Source: JANQPX01 sp050633905 (GTDB lineage Bacteria > Pseudomonadota > Alphaproteobacteria > Geminicoccales > Geminicoccaceae). From it: a stretch of DNA of 64,000 nt. This document shows positions 16,212 through 24,267 of this stretch, one piece after another. Position 1 is the stretch's first letter; each line of letters begins with the position of its first letter. The position numbers and the translations under genes are program-made. A model generated the notes under the pieces. The model was not told where the DNA came from. It searched no databases and was given only the letters and a program-made list of their open reading frames with translations. Location of the stretch: assembly GCA_050633905.1 (NCBI GenBank), contig JBOEHJ010000018.1, positions 62,001 through 126,000 on the forward strand, written 5' to 3'.

Positions 16212-18482
16212 TCAGCCGCGCTGGGCTAGGATGAGCTTTCCGAGCAGGTCGATCGAAACTTCATCAGTTGTGATCACGCCTGTATCCAGGCGAAACGATC
16301 CGATCGCTTGAACGGTCTCCTGGCTGAGCCTGCCGTTAAAGGCTCCGGGATCATAGCCGACATCCGACAAGGCACGCTGCACGGCTTCGATCACGGCATC
16401 TCCTGGCAAACCGGCGAACGTCGTGGCCGCGTCGCTCTCGCCGTTGGTCATCTCATGCGCCTTGGCCAGCCAGTAAGCGGCGACGACGGGATCATTTGCG
16501 CTGGTTCGAAAGCCGGCATGCAGGCGGCCAAGCATCAAGGCGGCATCGTGATCGTCCCGCGCGGCCGCTTGTTCCAAAAGCTGGATCGCCTCGGTCTCGG
16601 TCTCGACACCACCACCGGTCAGGAGCAAGGTCTCGGCTAGCGGGCGCTGGGCTTGGAGATAGCCCTGCACGACAGCCAGCCTAAGCCATTTGCTGGCCGC
16701 ACTGAAATTGGCGGGAACCCCGTTCCCCTCCTTGAACATGATGCCAAGTGCTTGCGCCGAGGCTGCATGACCCTGCTCAGCCGCCTGCTGCCAAAAGATT
16801 GCCGCCTGCTGCATATCGGGCTGTCCGGACATGCCTTCGGAAAAATAAAACAAACCGAGTTCGTATTGCGCCCATTCATAGCCGCCGGACGCGGCGCGCC
16901 GGAGCCAGGCGAGCGCCAGGATCGGATCAGGCTTGACGCCGGTGCCGTGGCGATAGATCAGGCCAAGCTCAAAAGCACTGCCGACATGGCCCTGATCCGC
17001 CGCTGCTTGGAAAAGTGACTGGGCGGTCTCGTAATCTGGTGCGCCACGCAAGCCCTGTTGTAGGATCGTGGCCAGCGTATATTGCGCGATTGGGTTGTCT
17101 TGATCAGCGGCGGGGCGGAGATAACGAAGGGCCTCGCTTTGTCGTCCAGCTGCCGCAAGTGCTCGTCCGAGCAAGGCTTCGACCTCTAGGTCAGAGCCGA
17201 GGCTGGCCAGCGACTGGCTGCACACTTCAATCGCGACCTTGGGGTTCAGGCGCTGGAAGCTCGGCGATGGCGGGTGGCGGCGGTTCTTCAGCCAGCGCCC
17301 ATCTAGCCAAGGATTGGAAAGAGGATCGCCGCCGACGCGCTGGCAAAGGCTTAGCGGATCGTCGCCTGCGATCTCCGAGCGCGGGGCGGATTGCAAGGCA
17401 CTGCCCGCATCCTCGGCTTGGGATTGGAGAGCGGCAAGATCGGTTGCCGATGGTTGTGGCTGAAGTTCGAGCTTTTGGATGCCGAACAGATCGCTCTTAT
17501 TTTCCGCCTGCATTTCGGCTGAGAGATTGGCCATCAAGGTGCGGCGAAGGCGTCGCGCATCCTCGACATTGTCACCCTCGGGAAAGACGACGAGATAGCG
17601 TTGCAAGGCGGCCAGTCGTTCGGCCGGATCTTCGATCGTCTGCACGCTTTGCCAGAACAGCCCCTCCGGGCTTTGATCGGCCGTTGCCTGCTGACTCGCT
17701 TTACCATTCAGGTAAAATTCGCCCATCACGGCTTCTTCGACCCAAGGAACCTGGGTGCCGCCTGTCAGGTCCATGACGCGCTCTCGAACCCGTCGGAAAA
17801 CGCGGCCGACTTCGAGGCCTGGCTGATCGATCCATTCCAGAAGAGCTTGGGTGAATGGGCTATGCAGGCCTTCGCCGTCGAGGGCTACCTGATCGGGGGC
17901 GGTCGCATAGGCGATCAGCATGCCGGCGGCCCCTTGGGTTTGGGCGAGGCCGCTTCCTGTCTCGATGCTGCGGCCGAGTTGACCGGCCTGGGCCTTAAAA
18001 CGTTCCGAGAGCGGATCGTCACGGCACGCATCCAAAAGCAGCATGCTGAGCTTGGGACCGCCCGCCTTCAGCTCGCTCGTGATCATGTCGAGTGGAATGG
18101 AATCATAGGCGAGATCGCGCGGAGTATGGATGTCGGCCGCCACCGGCAAAAGATAATTCCGACCTTCCACCTGTACAGCATGGCCGGCGTAAAAGACCAA
18201 AGCGATCTCAGCGGAGCGGCTGCCACGCGCAAAGCTCCTGATGACACCGGTCATGTCGGAAAGCCCAAGATCAATGGCTGTGGTCACCTCGAAATTGAGC
18301 CGCTCCAGCGCATCGCTGATCGCACGCGCATCTCTGGCTGGGTTGGGCAGAGCGGGGACATGCTGATAAGCGCCATTGCCAATCACAAGGGCGATGCGGC
18401 GCCCTTCATCGGCATCAGCCCGATGTGCTGCGCCGATGGCGAGCACCAACGCGAAGGCGAAGAAAAAAATGTGACAACGCAC
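16212..18482 (-). CDS. Secreted caspase-like protein with Sel1 repeats and a C-terminal peptidoglycan-binding domain
   Basis: 756 residues. A signal peptide covers residues 1-24 (IFFFAFALVLAIGAAHRADA). A caspase-family (peptidase C14, p20-like) domain spans about 28-250. Its catalytic pair is visible as H101 in FYAGHAVQ and C153 in LLDACRDDP; most relatives have YAGHG, here GHA. After a linker with an FWQSV..YLVVFPEGD motif (about 285-315), a run of Sel1/TPR-like repeats spans about 410-690. The last ~55 residues are a PG_binding_1-type domain (VQRALSDVGYDPGAFNGRLS). Protease plus peptide-scaffold plus wall-binding suggests a periplasmic scaffold or protease. It lies seven bases downstream of a larger paralogue. 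Confidence 0.88.
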   Translation of the reverse strand: MRCHIFFFAFALVLAIGAAHRADADEGRRIALVIGNGAYQHVPALPNPARDARAISDALERLNFEVTTAIDLGLSDMTGVIRSFARGSRSAEIALVFYAGHAVQVEGRNYLLPVAADIHTPRDLAYDSIPLDMITSELKAGGPKLSMLLLDACRDDPLSERFKAQAGQLGRSIETGSGLAQTQGAAGMLIAYATAPDQVALDGEGLHSPFTQALLEWIDQPGLEVGRVFRRVRERVMDLTGGTQVPWVEEAVMGEFYLNGKASQQATADQSPEGLFWQSVQTIEDPAERLAALQRYLVVFPEGDNVEDARRLRRTLMANLSAEMQAENKSDLFGIQKLELQPQPSATDLAALQSQAEDAGSALQSAPRSEIAGDDPLSLCQRVGGDPLSNPWLDGRWLKNRRHPPSPSFQRLNPKVAIEVCSQSLASLGSDLEVEALLGRALAAAGRQSEALRYLRPAADQDNPIAQYTLATILQQGLRGAPDYETAQSLFQAAADQGHVGSAFELGLIYRHGTGVKPDPILALAWLRRAASGGYEWAQYELGLFYFSEGMSGQPDMQQAAIFWQQAAEQGHAASAQALGIMFKEGNGVPANFSAASKWLRLAVVQGYLQAQRPLAETLLLTGGGVETETEAIQLLEQAAARDDHDAALMLGRLHAGFRTSANDPVVAAYWLAKAHEMTNGESDAATTFAGLPGDAVIEAVQRALSDVGYDPGAFNGRLSQETVQAIGSFRLDTGVITTDEVSIDLLGKLILAQRG

Positions 18483-18489
18483 GGCTTGT

Positions 18490-21400
18490 TTACCTCGGCG
18501 AGAGTTCAGCGAGCAGCACAGGGCTGGGTTGCCCTTGCGGGACCAAACCTCGGCTGCTTTCGAAGGCCATGATGGCGTTTCGCGTCGATGCGCCCATCAA
18601 GCCATCGGCTGGGCCTGGATCATACCCTTCTTCTTTGAGCCAGGTCTGGATGGTTTGGACCTGCTGCTGCGAGGGCACCTGGTTCAGCAACACCACGACC
18701 TGCTCGCGCAACTTCTTGCTGCCGGATTGACGAAGCACGCGGCCGAGCCAGGATAAGGCAGCTTCAACATCGGCCGGTCCACCTTCGCCCTTGAGCTGCA
18801 TATCAGCGAGGCGGTAGGCGGAACGGGTGTGGCCGTCCACGGCTGCGGTCTCAAACAGTTCGCGTGCTTTCGCCGAGTCCTGCGGGAGGCCATTGCCATT
18901 CCGATAGAGACGGCCAAGGCGTTCCAATGCCGATTTATGTCCGAGCTCAGCGGCCTGCTGATAGAGACCGATCGCCTGCTGCTTGTCAGTGACACCGGCG
19001 TCACCACTTTCATAGGCTCGCGCCTTCGTCGTCAGACCATACCCCTTGGCTTGTGGGTCCTCGGAGGCAATGACTTCATCAAGGAGAGCTAGGCCGCCTG
19101 CAGGATCAGCTGGTAATCCAGTGCCATTCATCATGAGCTTGGCGAGCTCGATTTTGGCGTTGTTGCTTTCGTATTTGGCGAGGGCGACCTTCAACAGCTC
19201 CACGGCGCGCGCTGGATCCTGCTCGACATACTCGCCCTTGAGATAGAGCTGCGCGAGTTCGATATCGCCCTGTTCCAGGCCGACATCAGAGGCCTGTTGG
19301 AATAAGGCGATGGCCTGGTCAACGGATTGCGGCACGCCGCGGCCTTGAAGATGAAGCTGGCCCAGCATGATCATGCCCCAGCCATTGTTTTGCTCGATCG
19401 CCTTTTGGAACCAGGCGACGGCGGCACCATCATTCTGGCGAACGCCTAGGCCTCTGAGGTAATTCTTGCCCATATTGAGCTGACCCCAGACAAAACCCCA
19501 ATCCGCGGCCTTTTTGAACCAAGTTGCGGCTTGTTCGTAGTCCCGGCGAATGCCCAGACCGTCACGATAGGCTTTGGCAACCTCATGGCCCGCGGCGACA
19601 TAGCCGAGATCGGCCGAGCGCTGATAAAGCTCGAAGGCTCGCTCATAGCTCTGCGGCACGCCGGCACCTTCGGCGTAGATACGCGCCATGCCGGCAAGGG
19701 CTGGCGGATCGTCGCGATCTGCTAGCGGCTTGATCCAGGGAAGTCCCGACTCAAAGTCGTATTTGGCGGCATAGGCACGGGCGACCTGTCGGCGAAAACG
19801 ATCGACGTTGGGGAACTGATCGGCAGCAGACAAGCAGGCCAGGATGGCGGCGGCCGATTCGATAAAGCTGTCAACCCGTCGCCCATCGCCACGCACACGC
19901 CAAAGCCAGCGACCCTCGGTAACCCGATCGTCATCGAAGGGATCGGAGGCGAGATGGTCACAATCATGCACCGAGGATTTGATCCCCACCGCCTGGATCA
20001 ACCGTTCATCGCCGTCCTTGTAGCTGTAGACGAATTGACCGGCGCGGCCGGTGATATGGCGATGGGCTTCAAATTGGATGCCGTCCAGCTTGGCCGCATC
20101 GAGATAGTCACCGACAGCAATCTCGCTGCCATCGCCAAGCGCGATCTTGCCGAATGGCAGTTCTTCGATCAGGACTTTGGATGAAGGGTCCGCGGGAAGG
20201 CTGACGGGTAAAACCTGGTTGCCGACACCGAGATAGGCATCGAATTCAGTCTGGACATCGTAATCAGGTTCCAGTCCGGCGATCTGGATCGATTCTCGAA
20301 CTTTTTCCGGCTGACCGTTGGTGATGCCACGAGTAGGCTGTTCGAAGCTGTAGACGATTTCGCCAAGGTCGCCGTTAGCCCCTTCAGGAACCGCTAGCGC
20401 AACGTCGATATAGCTTTCGACGTTAAACTGGACACCGGGTTTCAATTCCGCCGTTGGCGTCAGCAGCTGCACTTTATGGGGCAGTGCTTCGACCGTGACT
20501 AACGTTGGCTCGTTCCCAAGGTCCGGGGGTAAGGTCAGGGTCATTGGCACGGGGCCGATGCCGGATGAGGCGGCGACCTGGCGAAGGGGGGCTTCGTCCA
20601 AGCCGACTTCGATCGTCGCGGCTAGCGCCGTTTCGACGCCGTTCGGCTCGGTCACGGTGACGCCGAAACCACCAAGGGGACCGGTCACACCCTGGGGCGG
20701 GTAGTAATTGGCATTTTCAAGATCGGCGCCGCGCAGCTGGTCGCCAAGGGCGACGTTCTGCCCGGCGATCACCACCTCGCCAGCCTCGGGCATGGTTTCA
20801 ACACGCGCCCAAAGATCCGGGCTGATAGCACGATCAGCCACCGCCTGACGAAAGCCCATGGGATATTGAATGGACCCGAAGGGAATTTCCAGAATGCTGG
20901 CGACCTGAAAGTCTTCGCCGCTCGTCGGGCCGAGGGTCTTCTCCTTAAGCCGCTCAACAGCCTCACCCGCAAACAAGCCGTCAGGATAAGTGCGAAGATA
21001 GTCTTCCAGCTCGTCAACCGTCGGATTTTGCTTGATGCTTTCCCAGAAGATCACATCGGTGAATGCGCCCGCACCCGGCGGTGCCACTTCTGCCATCAGC
21101 TTGTCCGAGGCAATCGCGCTGCCGGCATCGAGAGCCGCCAATTGCTGCCGGGCTTCTCCTGCAAACTGGCCTTCGGCGAATACCTGCAGATACAGATTCA
21201 AACCCGCTCGGCGCTGCTGCTCGGTGGTCATCTCCTCGATCGTTCGCCAAAAGACGGTATCGGAATCCGCGATGTCGAACGGCCTTGGGCCCCCGGGCTG
21301 GAGCGGAGCGGCAACCCGCTCGCCGGGGACGAAATAAAAATCACCGATGATTGCTTCTTCGATCCAGGGCACCTGCAGGCCGTCCGTCGCCTGGACAACA

Positions 21401-22113
21401 TCCTGTCGGATTCGGCGGAACATTAGACCAATTTCAAGGCCCGGCTCATTGATCCACTCGGCAAACGAGCTGCTGAACGGGCTATGCTCGCCAACACCGT
21501 CATAGGCGACATCACCCGGCGCCGTGGCGTAAGCGATCAAGGTTCCGGTCGCACCGCGCACCGTAGCCAGACCTTGGTCGCCGCTGATCGAGCGGGTATC
21601 AGCTTTATTGGCAAGCGGGTTGTCCCGGCAAGCATCGAGAATGACCAAGCTGATGTCGGCACTGGCATGTTCAAGCTCATCCATGACCAGCGTCAGCGGC
21701 ATGCTTTCGTAGCGAAGATCGGCGGCGTCCTCGATCTCGGCGTTAACGGGCAGAAGATAATTTTCGCCTGTATTTTGCAGGCCATGTCCGGCGTAGTAGA
21801 AGAGAGCAGCACCAGCACCTTCAGCTTGCCTGCCAAAACGGCGAACGGCATCGACCATGCTGTCCAGGTCGGAATCGACGACTTCGATGACCTCGAAATC
21901 GAGTGCGCGCAACTGGTCAGCGATCAGATTGGCATCTCGGGAAGGATTGGGCAGCACCGGCAGGCCCGCATAGGCGCCATTACCGACGACCAAGGCGACG
22001 CGTTTGTCAGAATTGGCGTCGGCCGCCGTCGCAATCGCGCACATCGCCACCATCGCCAAACCCTGCAGACTACGCCTGGGTGACGCTATCGACCAAAAAT
22101 TCTGTTGCATCAA
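18490..22113 (-). CDS. Large secreted caspase-like protein with cadherin-like, Sel1 and peptidoglycan-binding domains
   Basis: 1207 residues, first gene of the minus-strand operon. A signal peptide covers about 1-33. The caspase-like domain (36-260) has H110 in YYAGHGLQ and C162 in LDACRDNPL. Two FW(x)SI/T motif units with YL..F/YP.G patterns follow at about 290-400. Residues about 410-760 are beta-rich, with repeated pattern PFGxIxxxxGxxxxVxDxLxxxxL and FVYSYKDGDE, like cadherin-type or RTX-associated sandwiches. About 800-1140 are Sel1 repeats (AxxLGxLYxxGxGVxxD). The last ~55 residues are peptidoglycan-binding (WLKEEGYDPGPADGLMG). It may be a surface or periplasmic protease scaffold. The 246-base space upstream to 22360 carries the promoter region of both divergent transcripts. 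Confidence 0.88.
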   Translation of the reverse strand: MMQQNFWSIASPRRSLQGLAMVAMCAIATAADANSDKRVALVVGNGAYAGLPVLPNPSRDANLIADQLRALDFEVIEVVDSDLDSMVDAVRRFGRQAEGAGAALFYYAGHGLQNTGENYLLPVNAEIEDAADLRYESMPLTLVMDELEHASADISLVILDACRDNPLANKADTRSISGDQGLATVRGATGTLIAYATAPGDVAYDGVGEHSPFSSSFAEWINEPGLEIGLMFRRIRQDVVQATDGLQVPWIEEAIIGDFYFVPGERVAAPLQPGGPRPFDIADSDTVFWRTIEEMTTEQQRRAGLNLYLQVFAEGQFAGEARQQLAALDAGSAIASDKLMAEVAPPGAGAFTDVIFWESIKQNPTVDELEDYLRTYPDGLFAGEAVERLKEKTLGPTSGEDFQVASILEIPFGSIQYPMGFRQAVADRAISPDLWARVETMPEAGEVVIAGQNVALGDQLRGADLENANYYPPQGVTGPLGGFGVTVTEPNGVETALAATIEVGLDEAPLRQVAASSGIGPVPMTLTLPPDLGNEPTLVTVEALPHKVQLLTPTAELKPGVQFNVESYIDVALAVPEGANGDLGEIVYSFEQPTRGITNGQPEKVRESIQIAGLEPDYDVQTEFDAYLGVGNQVLPVSLPADPSSKVLIEELPFGKIALGDGSEIAVGDYLDAAKLDGIQFEAHRHITGRAGQFVYSYKDGDERLIQAVGIKSSVHDCDHLASDPFDDDRVTEGRWLWRVRGDGRRVDSFIESAAAILACLSAADQFPNVDRFRRQVARAYAAKYDFESGLPWIKPLADRDDPPALAGMARIYAEGAGVPQSYERAFELYQRSADLGYVAAGHEVAKAYRDGLGIRRDYEQAATWFKKAADWGFVWGQLNMGKNYLRGLGVRQNDGAAVAWFQKAIEQNNGWGMIMLGQLHLQGRGVPQSVDQAIALFQQASDVGLEQGDIELAQLYLKGEYVEQDPARAVELLKVALAKYESNNAKIELAKLMMNGTGLPADPAGGLALLDEVIASEDPQAKGYGLTTKARAYESGDAGVTDKQQAIGLYQQAAELGHKSALERLGRLYRNGNGLPQDSAKARELFETAAVDGHTRSAYRLADMQLKGEGGPADVEAALSWLGRVLRQSGSKKLREQVVVLLNQVPSQQQVQTIQTWLKEEGYDPGPADGLMGASTRNAIMAFESSRGLVPQGQPSPVLLAELSPR

Positions 22114-22359
22114 CAGCCCCGCTTCTGTCCTTTTTTACGATGGCGCATACTATATCATCCCCTTTTGACGATGAAAGCGTCGAATTTGAGTAGCTTTTTC
22201 GACGCTTGGATGACGCCATCGTGCCGTGTTTCCTCGAATCCAGGTGATGCCTGGATCGTCTAGGGGCCTGGTTCGGGATAGAAAATGCCGATCAGGTGTA
22301 GAATATCCCTTCAGCCGCAGAAGACATTGGGAACCGTCTTTAGGAAGGAGCTTTTCTCG

Positions 22360-23193
22360 ATGTGGCGATCTTCGATACCACCATACTTGGCGATGGCTGT
22401 CTCTGCCTACCTGTTCGCACTCACAACTGGTGCAGTCACCAGGCCGACCATGGCTGCGATGGCTTGTCCAGAAGGAGCGTTTTGCGACAGCTTTGAGAAA
22501 TCTGCCGTCGGTGCGTCGCCGGATGGCGCTTGGTCGGTCGAACGGCGGGGCGAGCCAAGCATTCGCATCGATAACGGGGATGCTTATCGCGGCCGACAAT
22601 CCGTCAAGATCGAGGCCGTCGGCAAGGAAACAGCGTTTTTGTCCCTTAGGGGCGCGCCAGTTTTCCCGATGGCCGACAACATTATCTACGGCCGTAGCAT
22701 GATGAAGCTAGAAAGCGCGCCGACTGAGCGTGTTCACTGGACGATGATCGAAGGCAAGGGAATTTCCCGAGACGGCAGTCAGGTGATCGAATACCGCTAT
22801 GGCGGTGCTAAACCGATCGAGGAAGATGGCATTTTCAAAGGCAGCCGGCTGATGGCGAACTACGAGACGCCAAAAGGACAAAAAACCGATTGTTGGCACA
22901 GTGCCAAGAAGCGTACCGTGATGCCGACCGGGCGCTGGGTCTGCCTAGTGTTCGCCTTCGATGGGCGAGAGAATAGCATGACGCTCGGGATTGATGGGGA
23001 ATTGCTCGACGACCTCTCGGTGAGCGGGGTCGGGCAGGGATGCATGCATGCGCCCGATGACTACCGTTGGGAGGCGCCGATCTTCGATCAGATCAATCTG
23101 GGATGGGAAACCTATAAGGAGGATGTCCAGCGGACGCTCTGGATTGACGATGTTGCGATCAGCGATCGACCGCTTAGCTGTCCGGAAAAATAA
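22360..23193 (+). CDS. Secreted Cip1-like/polysaccharide-lyase-like protein
   Basis: 277 residues. I start at the ATG 22360 because AGGAAGGAG lies just upstream and the resulting N-terminus (hydrophobic IPPYLAMAVSAYLFALTTGA) is a signal peptide; an upstream start at 22285 would spoil it. The mature protein opens CPEGAFCDSFEK and carries NIIYGRSMMKLESAPTERVH and YRYGG stretches. This recalls the Cip1-like core domain, a lectin-like jelly-roll family related to glucuronan lyases. Six cysteines suggest disulfides and periplasmic or extracellular location. It diverges from the caspase-like operon. The Cip1 assignment is from memory of motifs, not a search. Confidence 0.6.
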   Translation: MWRSSIPPYLAMAVSAYLFALTTGAVTRPTMAAMACPEGAFCDSFEKSAVGASPDGAWSVERRGEPSIRIDNGDAYRGRQSVKIEAVGKETAFLSLRGAPVFPMADNIIYGRSMMKLESAPTERVHWTMIEGKGISRDGSQVIEYRYGGAKPIEEDGIFKGSRLMANYETPKGQKTDCWHSAKKRTVMPTGRWVCLVFAFDGRENSMTLGIDGELLDDLSVSGVGQGCMHAPDDYRWEAPIFDQINLGWETYKEDVQRTLWIDDVAISDRPLSCPEK

Positions 23194-23202
23194 CCAGGTG
23201 GA

Positions 23203-23514
23203 TCAGTAAAGTCCGCCGATGCCGCCGCCTGCCGGCTGGATCGAAAAGACCTCGCCTTCAACGAATTCCTCGACATCGGAGAGCTCTGGATCGGAGGAGA
23301 GTTGAATGATTTTGGTGAAAGCTTCGCGGGCATGCTCGCCGACTGGGAATTCCGAGAGATAAGACTCGTAAGCACGTCGCGTTCCCTCGGCCTTTGCCGA
23401 CGCCCAAGCCTGACCATCGGCAGGGCTTTGTGCCTCCGCCTGGTTCCCGACCGACGCTTGAGAGCCGAAAACGGCTGCAAACAGCGCTATAAAATGGCGC
23501 ACATAGGCTTTCAT
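23203..23514 (-). CDS. Small secreted protein with one FPxGxxA repeat motif
   Basis: 103 residues with a signal peptide (1-29, ends AEAQ). The mature part contains AWASAKAEGTRRAYESYLSE followed by FPVGEHAREAF. The same motif occurs in the linkers of the two caspase-like proteins (FWESIKQNPTVDELEDYL, TYPDG), where it follows the peptidase domain. The C-terminus is glycine-rich (GGGIGGLY). It converges with the Cip1-like gene, ending 10 bases from its stop. Function unknown; the shared motif suggests it works with the caspase-like proteins. Confidence 0.7.
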   Translation of the reverse strand: MKAYVRHFIALFAAVFGSQASVGNQAEAQSPADGQAWASAKAEGTRRAYESYLSEFPVGEHAREAFTKIIQLSSDPELSDVEEFVEGEVFSIQPAGGGIGGLY

Positions 23515-23562
23515 CTACAATCTCCCACGGATCGAAGTATAATATCGAAGATCCGTTTTTGA

Positions 23563-23692
23563 CTAGAGCATTTTCCGATCGTTCGGCATCAGCCCTCTCC
23601 CAGACACAACCGCCCGATGTGAGGGTACCCTTGGGGTGGTTAGGCAGGGGAGAAGGCTGATACCGATATAATCTGATCGGACAATTCCCTAG
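23563..23692. repeat. CTAG-flanked inverted-repeat element containing family III hairpin copy b
   Basis: Left end CTAGAGCATTTTCCGATC, right end (inverted) CTAGGGAATTGTCCGATC. Inside, CAGCCCTCTCCC pairs with GGGGAGAAGGCTG, and AACCGCCC with GGGGTGGTT. CTAG is present at both outer ends, as if TA in a CTAG target had been duplicated. The right CTAG contains the stop codon of the gene ending at 23689. Hairpins and CTAGAGCATTTTCC ends of this general type are widespread in rhizobia and relatives (from memory). Confidence 0.7.
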
Positions 23693-24132
23693 TCCCTTTG
23701 ATCACTCGCGTTGTCGTCATGCACCGATTTGCGTCGTGCCCGCCAGCTTGACAGCAGGCTCTGAGATCCTTTACCGAGCGGGATGATGGAGACGGGACGC
23801 CATTTCGCGATCAGGAGATCGAGCCGTCGTTCGGCATAGCGTTGCCATGGCGGATCGCCTTCGACCATAGCCTTGCTCACTGACGAGGGAAAATGCTCGA
23901 AAAGAACGCTATCTCTGGTCAACGAGCTGAAGTCGGCATGGTCGATGAGAAAAACCGGTGTCGGATCATCAGGGGCGATCGGCTTTATTTGAGCGATCGC
24001 CTGCTGCAAGGCAGTCCCTTCCAGGCCAAAGGCGATCATCAGTGCCACCGGACGTTGCACCGGGTCCGATCGTTTGGCGATCAGCTTCATAGCTGTCGAG
24101 CTTTGCCGGCTCTTCCATATTGTGCCGCTCAT
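23689..24132 (-). CDS. Conserved hypothetical protein, paralogue of the 14651 product
   Basis: 147 residues from the ATG at 24130-24132. The frame is open further upstream, and a non-ATG start near 24220 would give a protein closer to the paralogue's 169 residues and avoid leaving a 135-base divergent gap. TPVFLIDHADFSSLTRD and RYAERRLDLLIAKW align with the protein at 14651-15160. No signal peptide. It is divergent from the double-glycosyltransferase gene, echoing the glycan-gene neighbourhood of its paralogue. Its amber stop lies in the CTAG end of a repeat element. Function unknown. Confidence 0.65.
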   Translation of the reverse strand: MSGTIWKSRQSSTAMKLIAKRSDPVQRPVALMIAFGLEGTALQQAIAQIKPIAPDDPTPVFLIDHADFSSLTRDSVLFEHFPSSVSKAMVEGDPPWQRYAERRLDLLIAKWRPVSIIPLGKGSQSLLSSWRARRKSVHDDNASDQRD

Positions 24133-24267
24133 TGCTGGTGCTGCGGTTGCCGCACCGACAAAGGTCTGAGGCCGTGGCGTTCGATCTGTCCATGACCGGC
24201 AAAACAGCCATCCGCCAAGCCAATGCAGGATCGAAGTCCCCCAGCCTGAACGCTTTTGGGATGCAGC

